Below are positions 1-7,271 of a stretch of DNA of 64,000 bases, one piece after another. The stretch is taken from NCBI GenBank assembly GCA_021794205.1, contig JAJYRH010000006.1, positions 34,572-98,571 of the forward strand. The letters run 5' to 3'. Numbering within the stretch: the first letter of the stretch is position 1; every line of letters begins with the position of its first letter. A program made the position numbers and the translations under genes. This stretch comes from a bacterium. GTDB lineage: Bacteria; Vulcanimicrobiota; Vulcanimicrobiia; Vulcanimicrobiales; Vulcanimicrobiaceae. The notes under the pieces were generated by a model. It saw only the letters and a program-made list of their open reading frames with translations, had not been told where the DNA came from and ran no database searches.

Positions 1-748
1 TTTTGAGGGCGACGAACGCTAACGCGATCGCCCGCTCCCGTGCCGCGATGGGAGTTCCGCGCTCCCGCGTGAGCCTGTTGACGATATCCCCCCAGCGACG
101 CAATAACTCGCGGCGCACGGCTGAAAAATCCTCACGCGTCAGCCCGGTGACCGCGACGTGCGCGCGCTCGAAACTCATCCACGGCTCATCGAAGAGCAGG
201 CGCGCGACGGTTCGGGTGCGCTGCTCGCTTGCCGCGAGCGTGCAGAGGACGCAGGTCGTCCCGGCGTGGGGCGCGATCAGCGCTCCACATCGGCTGCATG
301 CTTTCCACCCGCGGGCGGCTTTTGCCCGCCGATCCGCCTCGATTTCGGCGCGCAGCCGAGCGAGCGCTTCGTTGGCGTCCTTGCTCGGTTTGCGCTCCTC
401 TCGCACCGCCGGAATCTCGCCGGGCGGGCTTCCGGGCTGCGAGCGTTCGTGGCGAGTTTTCCGGCTGGGAATGCGGCCGACGCGATAGATCAGCCGCTCC
501 ACCTGGTAGCCGTGCGCCCCGAGTTGCTTGAGAATCGGTTCCTCGAGCCAGGCGAGGTTCGCGATCCAGCCGTTCGAGCTCGCGACGATGGTGAGCTCGG
601 TGCCGGAGAACGCGCGCGGATAGGTGTGCCCGGCGAGCGCGACCCCGACGATCTCGCCCCAGTGCGCCTGCAAGACCGCGAGCGGGTCTCCGGCCGGGAC
701 GCCGAGATCGATGCCGCGGAGCGCCTCGCTCAACGCCGTAAACTTCAC
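1..748 (-). CDS. dciA: DciA-like DUF721 protein with C-terminal zinc-ribbon-like motif (partial)
   Basis: The frame starts with GTG at 748, overlaps the recF stop in a GTGA and stays open to the window edge, so the C-terminus is missing. The N-terminal ~90 residues fit the DUF721/DciA fold: an amphipathic start, then LAVLQAHWGEIVG, then a stretch like LTIVASSNGWIANLAWLEE. DciA proteins recruit or load the replicative helicase where DnaC/DnaI is absent. After a charged linker there is CSRCGALIAPHAGTTCVLC, a CxxC-x11-CxxC zinc-ribbon-like motif not part of the core family. Position directly after recF in a dnaA-dnaN-recF run is the usual place for this family. The family call rests on fold-level resemblance and context. 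Confidence 0.75.
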   Translation of the reverse strand, partial: MKFTALSEALRGIDLGVPAGDPLAVLQAHWGEIVGVALAGHTYPRAFSGTELTIVASSNGWIANLAWLEEPILKQLGAHGYQVERLIYRVGRIPSRKTRHERSQPGSPPGEIPAVREERKPSKDANEALARLRAEIEADRRAKAARGWKACSRCGALIAPHAGTTCVLCTLAASEQRTRTVARLLFDEPWMSFERAHVAVTGLTREDFSAVRRELLRRWGDIVNRLTRERGTPIAARERAIALAFVALK

Positions 749-1848
749 GCCACGCGCTCCACGCGGGCCGCTTCGATCGCGAAGGCGGCGGCGCCGGGGA
801 GGGGATGTTCCAGGTGGGTCGCGGTCACGAACGCCTGCTCGAAGCCCCCCAAGCCCTCGAGAAAACGGCGCGCGCGGTCGGGATCGAGTTCGGAGAGTAC
901 GTCGTCGAGCAATAGTAAGGGGGCCTCGCCGGTCGCGGCGGCCATCGCCCGGTACTCCGCAACTTTCAGCGCGAGCAGCGCCGTGCGGTGCTGCCCCTGC
1001 GAGCCGTACTCCGCGAGCGCGCGGCCGTCGAGCGTGAGTGTGAGATCGTCGCGATGGGGGCCGACGAGCGCGATGCCGCGAGCGCGCTCGCGCGGCCGCG
1101 CGGTTTCGAGTGCGCTCGCAAATCGTTCTTGCAGGGCGCTCTCGTCGTCGCCGATCTCGTAGCCGATCGCGCTCTCGTAGCCGAGCGCGAGTTCTTCGCC
1201 GGCGCTCCATCGCCCGTGTTCGGTCCGCGCGTGCGGCGCGAGTGCCTGCACGTACCGTGCGCGCGCCAACGTCATGCGCGCGCCGCGCTCGATCATCGTG
1301 CGGTCGTAGACGGCGAAGAGCGCTTCGTCGTAGGGCGGCCCCTCGCGTAAGAGTGCGTTTTTCTGCCGTAACGTGCGCGCGTACATCGCGAGCGCGGTGT
1401 AGTAGCCCGGCTGCTCCTGCGCGAGCGCGAGGTTGAGAAACGCACGCCGCAATCCCGGCGCGCCGATGACGAGCGCGAGATCGGAAGGCGCGAAACTCAC
1501 GACGCGGAGCTTGCCGAGAAAGTGCGCGTATCGCACCGGGCGGCCGTTGATGGTCAGCGTCTTTTTCGTTGCTCGTTCGCCGCGGGCGATGGTGCAACCG
1601 AGCGTGACGTTTCCCGAACGGACGATCGCGTCGGCGCTCACCGCGGCGAGGCCGAAGCCTTCGCGAACGATCTCGGCTTCGCGCGAGGTGCGAAAGGATT
1701 TTCCGGTTCCCAGTAACCCGATCGTTTCGAGCAAATTGCTCTTGCCTTGGGCGTTCCGCCCGAGAAAGACGTTGAGCCCCGGTTGCGGTTCGATCGTCGC
1801 TTCGCCGTAGTTGCGGCAGTTGGCGAGCGTGATGCGCGTTATGCGCAT
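745..1848 (-). CDS. recF: DNA replication/repair protein RecF
   Basis: ABC-type ATPase that loads RecA at single-strand gaps together with RecOR. The 367 residues are the usual length. The Walker A loop GRNAQGKSN lies at residues 30-38, the ABC signature GSQGQHRTALLALK near residue 285 and Walker B LLLLDDVLSELD near 315. It starts with ATG 4 bp after the dnaN stop and overlaps the DUF721 gene by 4 bp, so dnaN-recF-dciA look co-transcribed. Confidence 0.96.
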   Translation of the reverse strand: MRITRITLANCRNYGEATIEPQPGLNVFLGRNAQGKSNLLETIGLLGTGKSFRTSREAEIVREGFGLAAVSADAIVRSGNVTLGCTIARGERATKKTLTINGRPVRYAHFLGKLRVVSFAPSDLALVIGAPGLRRAFLNLALAQEQPGYYTALAMYARTLRQKNALLREGPPYDEALFAVYDRTMIERGARMTLARARYVQALAPHARTEHGRWSAGEELALGYESAIGYEIGDDESALQERFASALETARPRERARGIALVGPHRDDLTLTLDGRALAEYGSQGQHRTALLALKVAEYRAMAAATGEAPLLLLDDVLSELDPDRARRFLEGLGGFEQAFVTATHLEHPLPGAAAFAIEAARVERVA

Positions 1849-1852
1849 CGCG

Positions 1853-2971
1853 CTACTGGCGCAACGGCATCAGCACGTAGAGCTGCGACGCGCCTTCGGC
1901 TGCCTCGGCCGGCGTCAACGCGGCGGGCGAGAGCGGCCCGACGAATTCGATCCGACATTGTGCGGTTTTCACGTGGTTGAGCACTTCGATCATGTAGCGC
2001 GCATTGAACGCGATCGTGAGATCGTCGCCTTCTTGTTCTATCTCGATCTCTTCGTACGCGTTGCCCGAACGCTCCGAATTCGCCGTCACGATCAACGTGT
2101 GGTTCGAGAGATTCATCTTCACCATCGAAGCGCGGTCGCCGGCGACGAGCTCGGCACGGCGCAGCGCGGCGACGAGTGCCGGCACGCTCGCGGTGACTTT
2201 TCGATCGAACTTCGCGGGAATCACTTGCTGGTAGTTCGGGTACTGCCCGTCCACCAGGCGCACCGTGACGGCGGCATGTTCGGCGGAGAACTGCAGCTGG
2301 TTGTTCTGCGCTCCCAGCACGTTGACGTTGACACGCTCCGCTCCGGCGAGATTGCGCGCGACTTCGGCGAGCGCGCGCGAGGGAACGATGAACCGTTCGT
2401 GCCCGCCCGGCGATTCGTCGAGCGTGGTTTCGTAGCGCGCGAGCCGATAACCGTCGGTCGCGACCATCGTGAGCTTATCGCCTTCGATTTCGAGTAACGT
2501 GCCCATCATCACCGCTCCGCGCGCCTCTTCGGTCGCTGCGGCGAAAATGACGGCATCGATGCCTTCGCGCAAGCGTTTTCCGGAGAGGGAGAATTGCGCG
2601 CCTTTGACGGCGGCGGGCAAGGGCGGATATTCGTCGCCCGGCAGCGCGTTAAAATCGTAATTCGTCCGCTCGCATTTCACCCCGACGCGATTCGGCGTTC
2701 CGCTGAGCTCGATGGTCGAGGTCGTCGGCAAGTTGGCGAGATATCCGGCGAAGAGTTTTGCCGGTACGGTGATGCTCCCGGGCTCTTCGATCTCGGCCTT
2801 GAGCCGCTGCTCGAGCGTGAGTTCGAGATCGGTCGCTCGCACGGAGAGCGTACCGTTCTCGGCATGGATGAGTACGTTGGAAAGGATCGGCACGGTCGTA
2901 TGCGCGTTTACGACTTTGCTTGCCGCACCGACGGCGGCAGCGATCTCCTTGGTCTCACAGGATAGCTTCAC
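1853..2971 (-). CDS. dnaN: DNA polymerase III beta sliding clamp
   Basis: The homodimeric ring clamp that tethers DNA polymerase III. At 372 residues it covers the three clamp domains. Typical pieces are the start MKLSCETKEIAAAV, the central LVDGQYPNYQQVIP and the C-terminal YVLMPLRQ, where most clamps end in (V/I)MP(M/V)R(L). The start codon is GTG at 2969-2971, with a purine-rich GAGGA about 11 nt upstream. It lies 245 bp downstream of dnaA on the same strand. Confidence 0.96.
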   Translation of the reverse strand: MKLSCETKEIAAAVGAASKVVNAHTTVPILSNVLIHAENGTLSVRATDLELTLEQRLKAEIEEPGSITVPAKLFAGYLANLPTTSTIELSGTPNRVGVKCERTNYDFNALPGDEYPPLPAAVKGAQFSLSGKRLREGIDAVIFAAATEEARGAVMMGTLLEIEGDKLTMVATDGYRLARYETTLDESPGGHERFIVPSRALAEVARNLAGAERVNVNVLGAQNNQLQFSAEHAAVTVRLVDGQYPNYQQVIPAKFDRKVTASVPALVAALRRAELVAGDRASMVKMNLSNHTLIVTANSERSGNAYEEIEIEQEGDDLTIAFNARYMIEVLNHVKTAQCRIEFVGPLSPAALTPAEAAEGASQLYVLMPLRQ

Positions 2972-3166
2972 AGTTACTCACGTCCTCTTGCATGTGTGCC
3001 GTCGTTCTTTTTTAGTAAATATGTCGTAATCGTACCAGTAGAGCGGTGGGGCGTGCGAACAAGTTCGCTTTTTACCACTGTCGGTGCGGGTTTGCTCCGC
3101 AGCGACGGTGTGGGTAAGGCTGCGAACGGTTCTTCGCAGTTTCCGGCGCCCGTCGCGGCGGTTTCG

Positions 3167-3175
3167 TTATCCACG
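3167..3175 (+). promoter_or_regulatory. DnaA-box-like 9-mer between dnaA and dnaN
   Basis: TTATCCACG differs from the consensus TTATCCACA at the last base only. It lies in the 245-bp dnaA-dnaN intergenic region, a known second position for origin or autoregulatory boxes. It stands alone there, so function is uncertain. Confidence 0.5.
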
Positions 3176-3216
3176 TTCCTGCACCGCCCCTGTACGGGCC
3201 CCGGTGGAGAGCGCGG

Positions 3217-4632
3217 CTAGCGCCGGCAAGCGTCGATCAGGCGCTCGACCCGGTTGCGAAACGCCTCGTCGCGCATCATTTGCTCTTTAATTTTGTTCCG
3301 CGCGTAGATGATCGTCGTGTGGTCTTTCTTTCCGAATTCGCGAGCGATCTGCGGAAGCGAACAGTTGGTGAGCTGGGTCGCGACGTACATCGCGATCTGG
3401 CGGGGCCCCGCGACGCGGGCGTCGCGGCGGGGGTGATCGAGTTCTTTGAGCGTTAGGCCGTTCGCGGCCGCGACGACCTCTTTAATCTTGGGAATGGTGA
3501 CGCGGCTCACCGAGGCGTCGGCGATGAGGCTCTTGAGCGCCTCGCTGGCGAGTTCGGTGGTGATCGGTGACTTCGAGAGCGAGGCGAAGGCGACGACGCG
3601 GATCAGCGCGCCCTCGAGTTCGCGGATGTTCGAAGGGATGACGCGGGCGATAAACGATGTCACCTCATCGGGGACGGGTATGCGGTCGGTCTGGGCCTTT
3701 TTGCGCAGGATCGCTTCGCGGGTCTCGATATCGGGGTTCTGAATATCGGTCAGGAGCCCCCATTCGAAGCGCGAGCGTAGTCGCGATTCGAGGGTTTGGA
3801 TCTCTTTCGGGGGGCGATCGGAGGAGATGATCAACTGACGCCCCGATTCGTGAAGCGCGTTGAACGTATGGAAGAACTCTTCTTGCGTGGTCTCTTTCCC
3901 GGCGAGGAATTGGATATCGTCGATCAGCAGCACGTCGACCTGACGATACTTGTTCCGGAATTCCGGGGTTTTGTTGTTCTGTAACGCGATGATGAACTCG
4001 TTGGTGAATTTCTCGCAGGTCACGTAGACGAGGTTCGCTCCGGGATGGTCGACTAACACCCGGTGCCCGATCGCGTGCATGAGATGGGTCTTGCCCAGCC
4101 CGACCCCTCCATATAAAAAGAGCGGGTTGTAGGCGCGTGCCGGCGCCGAGGCGACCGCTTGCGCGGCGGCGTGGGCGAACCGGTTGGAATTGCCGACCAC
4201 GAACTCTTCGAAGGTGTAGCGGACGTTGAGGTTCGCGCTGCGCAATGAATCGAGATTGCGCACGTGGACCGCGGGTGCGCTCGCGAGCGGCTCGGCGGGA
4301 GCCGACGGAGCGCTCTCTTCGCGAGCCGGGACGGTCGCTTGCGCGAGCCGGGCGATCTCCTCGGGCTCGAGGACCCGCAGACGTAGCGTCACCGCTTCAC
4401 CGAACACGCCGCTGAGCGTTTCGACGATCTGCGATTTCAACCGCGTCTCCACCCACTCGCGCGCGAAACCGGTATGGACGCCCAACGAGAGCTCGCTTCC
4501 ATCGATCGAGAGCAAGTGCATCGGCTTGATCCACATCTCGAAAACGGGCTTCGAAAACGCATCGCGCAAAGCAACGAGAGCGCTCTCCCAAAGCTCCGTG
4601 GAAAACTCCGAGGTGCCGACCGTCAGCGCCAT
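3217..4632 (-). CDS. dnaA: Chromosomal replication initiator DnaA
   Basis: Initiator AAA+ ATPase of 471 residues. Domain I (about 1-90) contains EMWIKPMHLLSIDG. A short Ala/Pro-rich domain II follows. Domain III has Walker A GGVGLGKTH (near 175), Walker B LLIDDIQF (near 236) and sensor region LIISSDRPP. Domain IV has the DNA-binding helix-turn-helix with KKDHTTIIYARNKI. The start is ATG 4630-4632, with GAAGGAGC (complement of 4635-4642) as an excellent ribosome binding site. It diverges from rpmH across the putative origin. Confidence 0.98.
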   Translation of the reverse strand: MALTVGTSEFSTELWESALVALRDAFSKPVFEMWIKPMHLLSIDGSELSLGVHTGFAREWVETRLKSQIVETLSGVFGEAVTLRLRVLEPEEIARLAQATVPAREESAPSAPAEPLASAPAVHVRNLDSLRSANLNVRYTFEEFVVGNSNRFAHAAAQAVASAPARAYNPLFLYGGVGLGKTHLMHAIGHRVLVDHPGANLVYVTCEKFTNEFIIALQNNKTPEFRNKYRQVDVLLIDDIQFLAGKETTQEEFFHTFNALHESGRQLIISSDRPPKEIQTLESRLRSRFEWGLLTDIQNPDIETREAILRKKAQTDRIPVPDEVTSFIARVIPSNIRELEGALIRVVAFASLSKSPITTELASEALKSLIADASVSRVTIPKIKEVVAAANGLTLKELDHPRRDARVAGPRQIAMYVATQLTNCSLPQIAREFGKKDHTTIIYARNKIKEQMMRDEAFRNRVERLIDACRR

Positions 4633-4661
4633 GCCGTTGCTCCTTCACAAGCCTGTCAAAA

Positions 4662-4667
4662 AGTATA
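4662..4667 (-). promoter_or_regulatory. Probable -10 element of dnaA
   Basis: On the minus strand the sequence reads TATACT, about 30 nt before the dnaA ATG. No good -35 is visible at the expected spacing, so this is a partial promoter call. Confidence 0.4.
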
Positions 4668-4943
4668 CCGATGCTCGAAGGCTTGGCCTCCGAACGTCGG
4701 GGTGGGTCTTTCGGCTTGGCTTAATGAGGGCATCTCCCTGCGAAAATATCCACGGAGTTGTACACTTATCCACAGCCCGTGTTCCGACCGTTTTTCGGTC
4801 TTTTTTGCGCTCTTTACCTGCCGAGGGGCACGGCGGGCGATCGGGGCGAAAAGCCCGTCGTAGCAAGCAAAAAGCCGCATCGAGTGCCCCAAACCGCACC
4901 CTCTATACACAGCTTTCTCAACAGGTGTGGAGAGCGCCCCCGC

Positions 4944-4973
4944 TTGACGGGCGAGCCTTGCCCTGCCTATACT
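4944..4973 (+). promoter_or_regulatory. Sigma70-type promoter of the rpmH-rnpA operon
   Basis: TTGACG (4944-4949) and TATACT (4968-4973) are separated by 18 bp. This is the best promoter match seen in the window, and it lies just downstream of the last DnaA-box-like sites. Confidence 0.75.
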
Positions 4974-4987
4974 CCCTAAGCCGTCTG

Positions 4988-5007
4988 CCGCCAATCGGCG
5001 GTCTTTT
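4988..5007 (+). promoter_or_regulatory. Terminator-like hairpin in the rpmH leader
   Basis: CCGCC-AATC-GGCGG followed by TCTTTT lies between the predicted transcription start and the rpmH ribosome binding site. It could attenuate the operon or only shape the leader. The stem is just 5 bp. Confidence 0.4.
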
Positions 5008-5034
5008 CAATGTCCACCTAGGAGCTACATCATC

Positions 5035-5169
5035 ATGAAGCGGACGTACCAGCCGCACAATCGGCGCCGTAAGCGCGTCCACGGATTCCTCGAGCGCATG
5101 CGCACGAAGAATGGCCGCAACGTGCTCGCACGTCGGCGCAAGAAGGGGCGTCACCGCCTCAGCGTCTAG
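5035..5169 (+). CDS. rpmH: 50S ribosomal protein L34
   Basis: A 44-residue, very basic protein beginning [18 protein letters not shown] and containing [19 protein letters not shown], the L34 family signature throughout. The ribosome binding site TAGGAG lies at 5019-5024. It heads the rpmH-rnpA-yidD-yidC-jag operon found beside most bacterial origins. Confidence 0.98.
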   Translation: MKRTYQPHNRRRKRVHGFLERMRTKNGRNVLARRRKKGRHRLSV

Positions 5170-5186
5170 GCGGTAGAGAGCACCCC

Positions 5187-5510
5187 GTGCCGATGCGCCG
5201 CTACCAGACCCTGAAGCGGCGAGCCGATTTCCATCGTTTACGCCGCAGCGGCCGACGTGTCGAAACGTCGGCTTTTTCGCTTTTCTCCGATCGAGGGCGC
5301 GAGGGAGCCGCCCCGGTCGTCGGCATCTCGGTCTCCGGCAGCGTCGGGGGTGCGGTGGTTCGCAACCTCGTCAAGCGCCGGATCGGCGCCGCCGTTCAGG
5401 CCCGCCTCGCCGCTCCAGCGCCCGGTCGCCTGCTGCTCGTCGCCAAACCCGCGAGTGCGACCATGAGCTACGCGCAACTCGAGCGAGCCGTCTTCGAGGC
5501 GATCGTATGA
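5187..5510 (+). CDS. rnpA: Ribonuclease P protein component
   Basis: The protein subunit that helps the RNase P RNA process pre-tRNA 5' ends. 107 residues with the family signature [12 protein letters not shown] in the middle and the N-terminal [16 protein letters not shown]. Two starts are possible: GTG 5187, better spaced from the purine stretch at 5176-5180, or ATG 5193. The gene overlaps yidD by 4 bp (ATGA). Confidence 0.95.
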   Translation: MPMRRYQTLKRRADFHRLRRSGRRVETSAFSLFSDRGREGAAPVVGISVSGSVGGAVVRNLVKRRIGAAVQARLAAPAPGRLLLVAKPASATMSYAQLERAVFEAIV

Positions 5511-5752
5511 GCGGGGCGCAACGGATCGCGCTCGCCGCGATCGCGCTCTATCGGCGGCTGCTCTCCCCCCTCTTCCCGCCTGCTTGCCGCTACATGCCGA
5601 CTTGCTCGGAGTATGCAAGCGAAGCGATCGCTCGCTTCGGCGTGATGCGCGGAGCCCGCCTCGCGGCGCTCCGGCTTTTGCGTTGCCATCCGTGGCACGC
5701 CTCGGGGTACGATCCCGTTCCTCCGAGCATTTCGTTGAAAGGACCCCGGTGA
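5507..5752 (+). CDS. yidD: Membrane protein insertion efficiency factor YidD
   Basis: 81 residues with the family core: [28 protein letters not shown] and the terminal cysteine/proline block [16 protein letters not shown]. YidD is a small amphipathic membrane-associated factor that assists YidC insertion. It overlaps rnpA (ATGA) and yidC (GTGA). Confidence 0.95.
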   Translation: MSGAQRIALAAIALYRRLLSPLFPPACRYMPTCSEYASEAIARFGVMRGARLAALRLLRCHPWHASGYDPVPPSISLKGPR

Positions 5753-6624
5753 CGCCAATCTTCGCCGCCTCGATACTCGACCCGATCGTGAATGTGCTTT
5801 CGTGGTTGGTTCTCGGGATCGACCGTTACACGCACAACCTCGGCGTGAGCTTGGTCGTTCTCGCCCTCCTCATTCGGGTGGTTTTCTGGAAACTGAACGT
5901 CGCGCAGTTCAAAGCGATGATCTCGATGCAAAAAGTTGCGCCGGAGATGAAGAAGCTTCAGGCGCGCTATAAAGACGATTCCAAAAAACTGCAAGAAGAG
6001 ACGATGAAGCTCTATAAGGAGCACAACGTCAATCCGCTCGCCGGCTGCCTGCCGATGCTCGTGCAGCTGCCGATTCTCTTCAGCGTTTATTGGGTCGTCA
6101 TCTTGCATCGCGATCTCTACGCGCACACGGGATTCTGGTGGATCGGCACTTCGTTTTCGGCGAACTTTCCGAAAATGTTCGGGCAGACCATTTTCGCGCA
6201 GAGCCTCGCGCAGCCGGACTTACTGCTGATCGTGCTCTATATGATCTCGCAGTACGTGAGCTTGCGCTTCACGACGATGCCGGCGACCGACCCGCAACAG
6301 GCCAACACCAATAAGATCATGCAGATCCTCTCGCCGCTGATGATCGGGTTTATCGGATTTCGCACGCAATGGCCGTCGGCGATGGTGCTCTATTGGCTCT
6401 CGTACAACGTGCTGACGATGACGCAGCAGTTTTATATGTTGCGGCAGTACCACGAACCGCTCGGCGCGATCGATAGCGACCGCGCGATCACCGCAGACGA
6501 TAGCGTCGCGGCAGCGGTTCGCGAGATCGACGAACGGGTCGCGAAGACCTCCAAGAAAAAAGGCGCGGGATCGTCGCCCGCGCCCAACAACGGCTCGGTG
6601 AAAAAGAAAGGCGCGAAGCCATAA
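5749..6624 (+). CDS. yidC: Membrane protein insertase YidC
   Basis: Inserts and folds inner-membrane proteins, alone or with SecYEG. 291 residues from a GTG start that overlaps the yidD stop. It is a short YidC without the large periplasmic P1 domain, as in Gram-positives and many Terrabacteria. Core segments include a first transmembrane helix with the hydrophilic-groove arginine ([13 protein letters not shown]), the cytoplasmic loop [18 protein letters not shown], then [20 protein letters not shown] and three more helices. A Lys-rich C-tail suits ribosome contact. Confidence 0.95.
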   Translation: MTPIFAASILDPIVNVLSWLVLGIDRYTHNLGVSLVVLALLIRVVFWKLNVAQFKAMISMQKVAPEMKKLQARYKDDSKKLQEETMKLYKEHNVNPLAGCLPMLVQLPILFSVYWVVILHRDLYAHTGFWWIGTSFSANFPKMFGQTIFAQSLAQPDLLLIVLYMISQYVSLRFTTMPATDPQQANTNKIMQILSPLMIGFIGFRTQWPSAMVLYWLSYNVLTMTQQFYMLRQYHEPLGAIDSDRAITADDSVAAAVREIDERVAKTSKKKGAGSSPAPNNGSVKKKGAKP

Positions 6625-7235
6625 TGCTCTACGAAGACGATTACGAGTTTGAAGAACAGCCGGCGCACATTCGCGACCGTGCGATTCCCGGAAGCGGCGG
6701 CGGTGGCCGTGGCGGCCGCAGACCGTTTCGCGGCGGCGGACGCCCGCGTTCAAATGGACCCTCCGGGAAGGCGCAGCCCGTTCCCGAGGACGCGAAGCCG
6801 GCGCACGCCCTCCTTACCGAGATGCTCTCGAAGATGGGCGTCGGCGCGTCGGATATCTCGTACATTCCGCGCCAGGAAGGCGAGTATTTCGAAGTCAACG
6901 GCCCCGACCTCGCGATGTTGATCGGTCGTCATGGCAACACGCTCGAAGCGATCAATCTCGTGTTCAACAACATCATCAACGCGGGAAACCGCGGCAACCG
7001 CCGCTATTTCACGATCGACGCCGAGGGATATCGCGCCCGCCGCGCCGAGCGTTTGAAAGAGATCGCGCTCGATGCCGTCGAGGAAGTCGTCCGGAGCGGA
7101 AAACCGAGCAAACTCGAGCCGATGCTCCCCTCGGAGCGGAAGATCGTGCATATGACGATCTCCGAAGACGCGCGCATTCGCACCGAATCTGAAGGCGCGG
7201 AGCCCGAGCGCTGCGTCGTCGTTTTCCCGGCCTGA
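6624..7235 (+). CDS. jag: Jag/KhpB-like KH-R3H RNA-binding protein
   Basis: 203 residues, start ATG sharing one base with the yidC stop (TAATG). The middle contains a KH-like domain (YFEVNGPDLAMLIGRHGNTLEAINLVFN), the C-terminus an R3H domain (SERKIVHMTISEDARIRTESEG). Instead of the usual Jag-N domain, residues ~20-50 are Gly/Arg-rich (GSGGGGRGGRRPFRGGGRPR), an RGG-type RNA-binding segment. KhpB/Jag proteins bind RNA and influence cell elongation and division. Confidence 0.92.
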   Translation: MLYEDDYEFEEQPAHIRDRAIPGSGGGGRGGRRPFRGGGRPRSNGPSGKAQPVPEDAKPAHALLTEMLSKMGVGASDISYIPRQEGEYFEVNGPDLAMLIGRHGNTLEAINLVFNNIINAGNRGNRRYFTIDAEGYRARRAERLKEIALDAVEEVVRSGKPSKLEPMLPSERKIVHMTISEDARIRTESEGAEPERCVVVFPA

Positions 7236-7271
7236 TCTCTGCATAGCGCTTCGTTGGAGAAGCACGCCGCC

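Larger units (their letters stand above)
4633..5034. other. Putative oriC region between dnaA and rpmH
   Basis: A 402-bp region without a gene. It contains one perfect DnaA box, TTATCCACA (4766-4774), and weaker ones: TATCCACG at 4747-4754, CTATACACA at 4903-4911 and, in reverse, TGTGGAGAG at 4926-4934. A T-rich stretch at 4790-4815 could serve as an unwinding element; it starts with a 5-bp stem GACCG/CGGTC followed by six T, so it could also act as a small terminator. The dnaA/rpmH gap is a classic oriC location, but the box number is modest. Confidence 0.65.

Noticed and set aside
2974..3174. Small minus-strand ORF between dnaA and dnaN
   Set aside because: No ribosome binding site or family resemblance; the region fits a regulatory spacer with a DnaA box.
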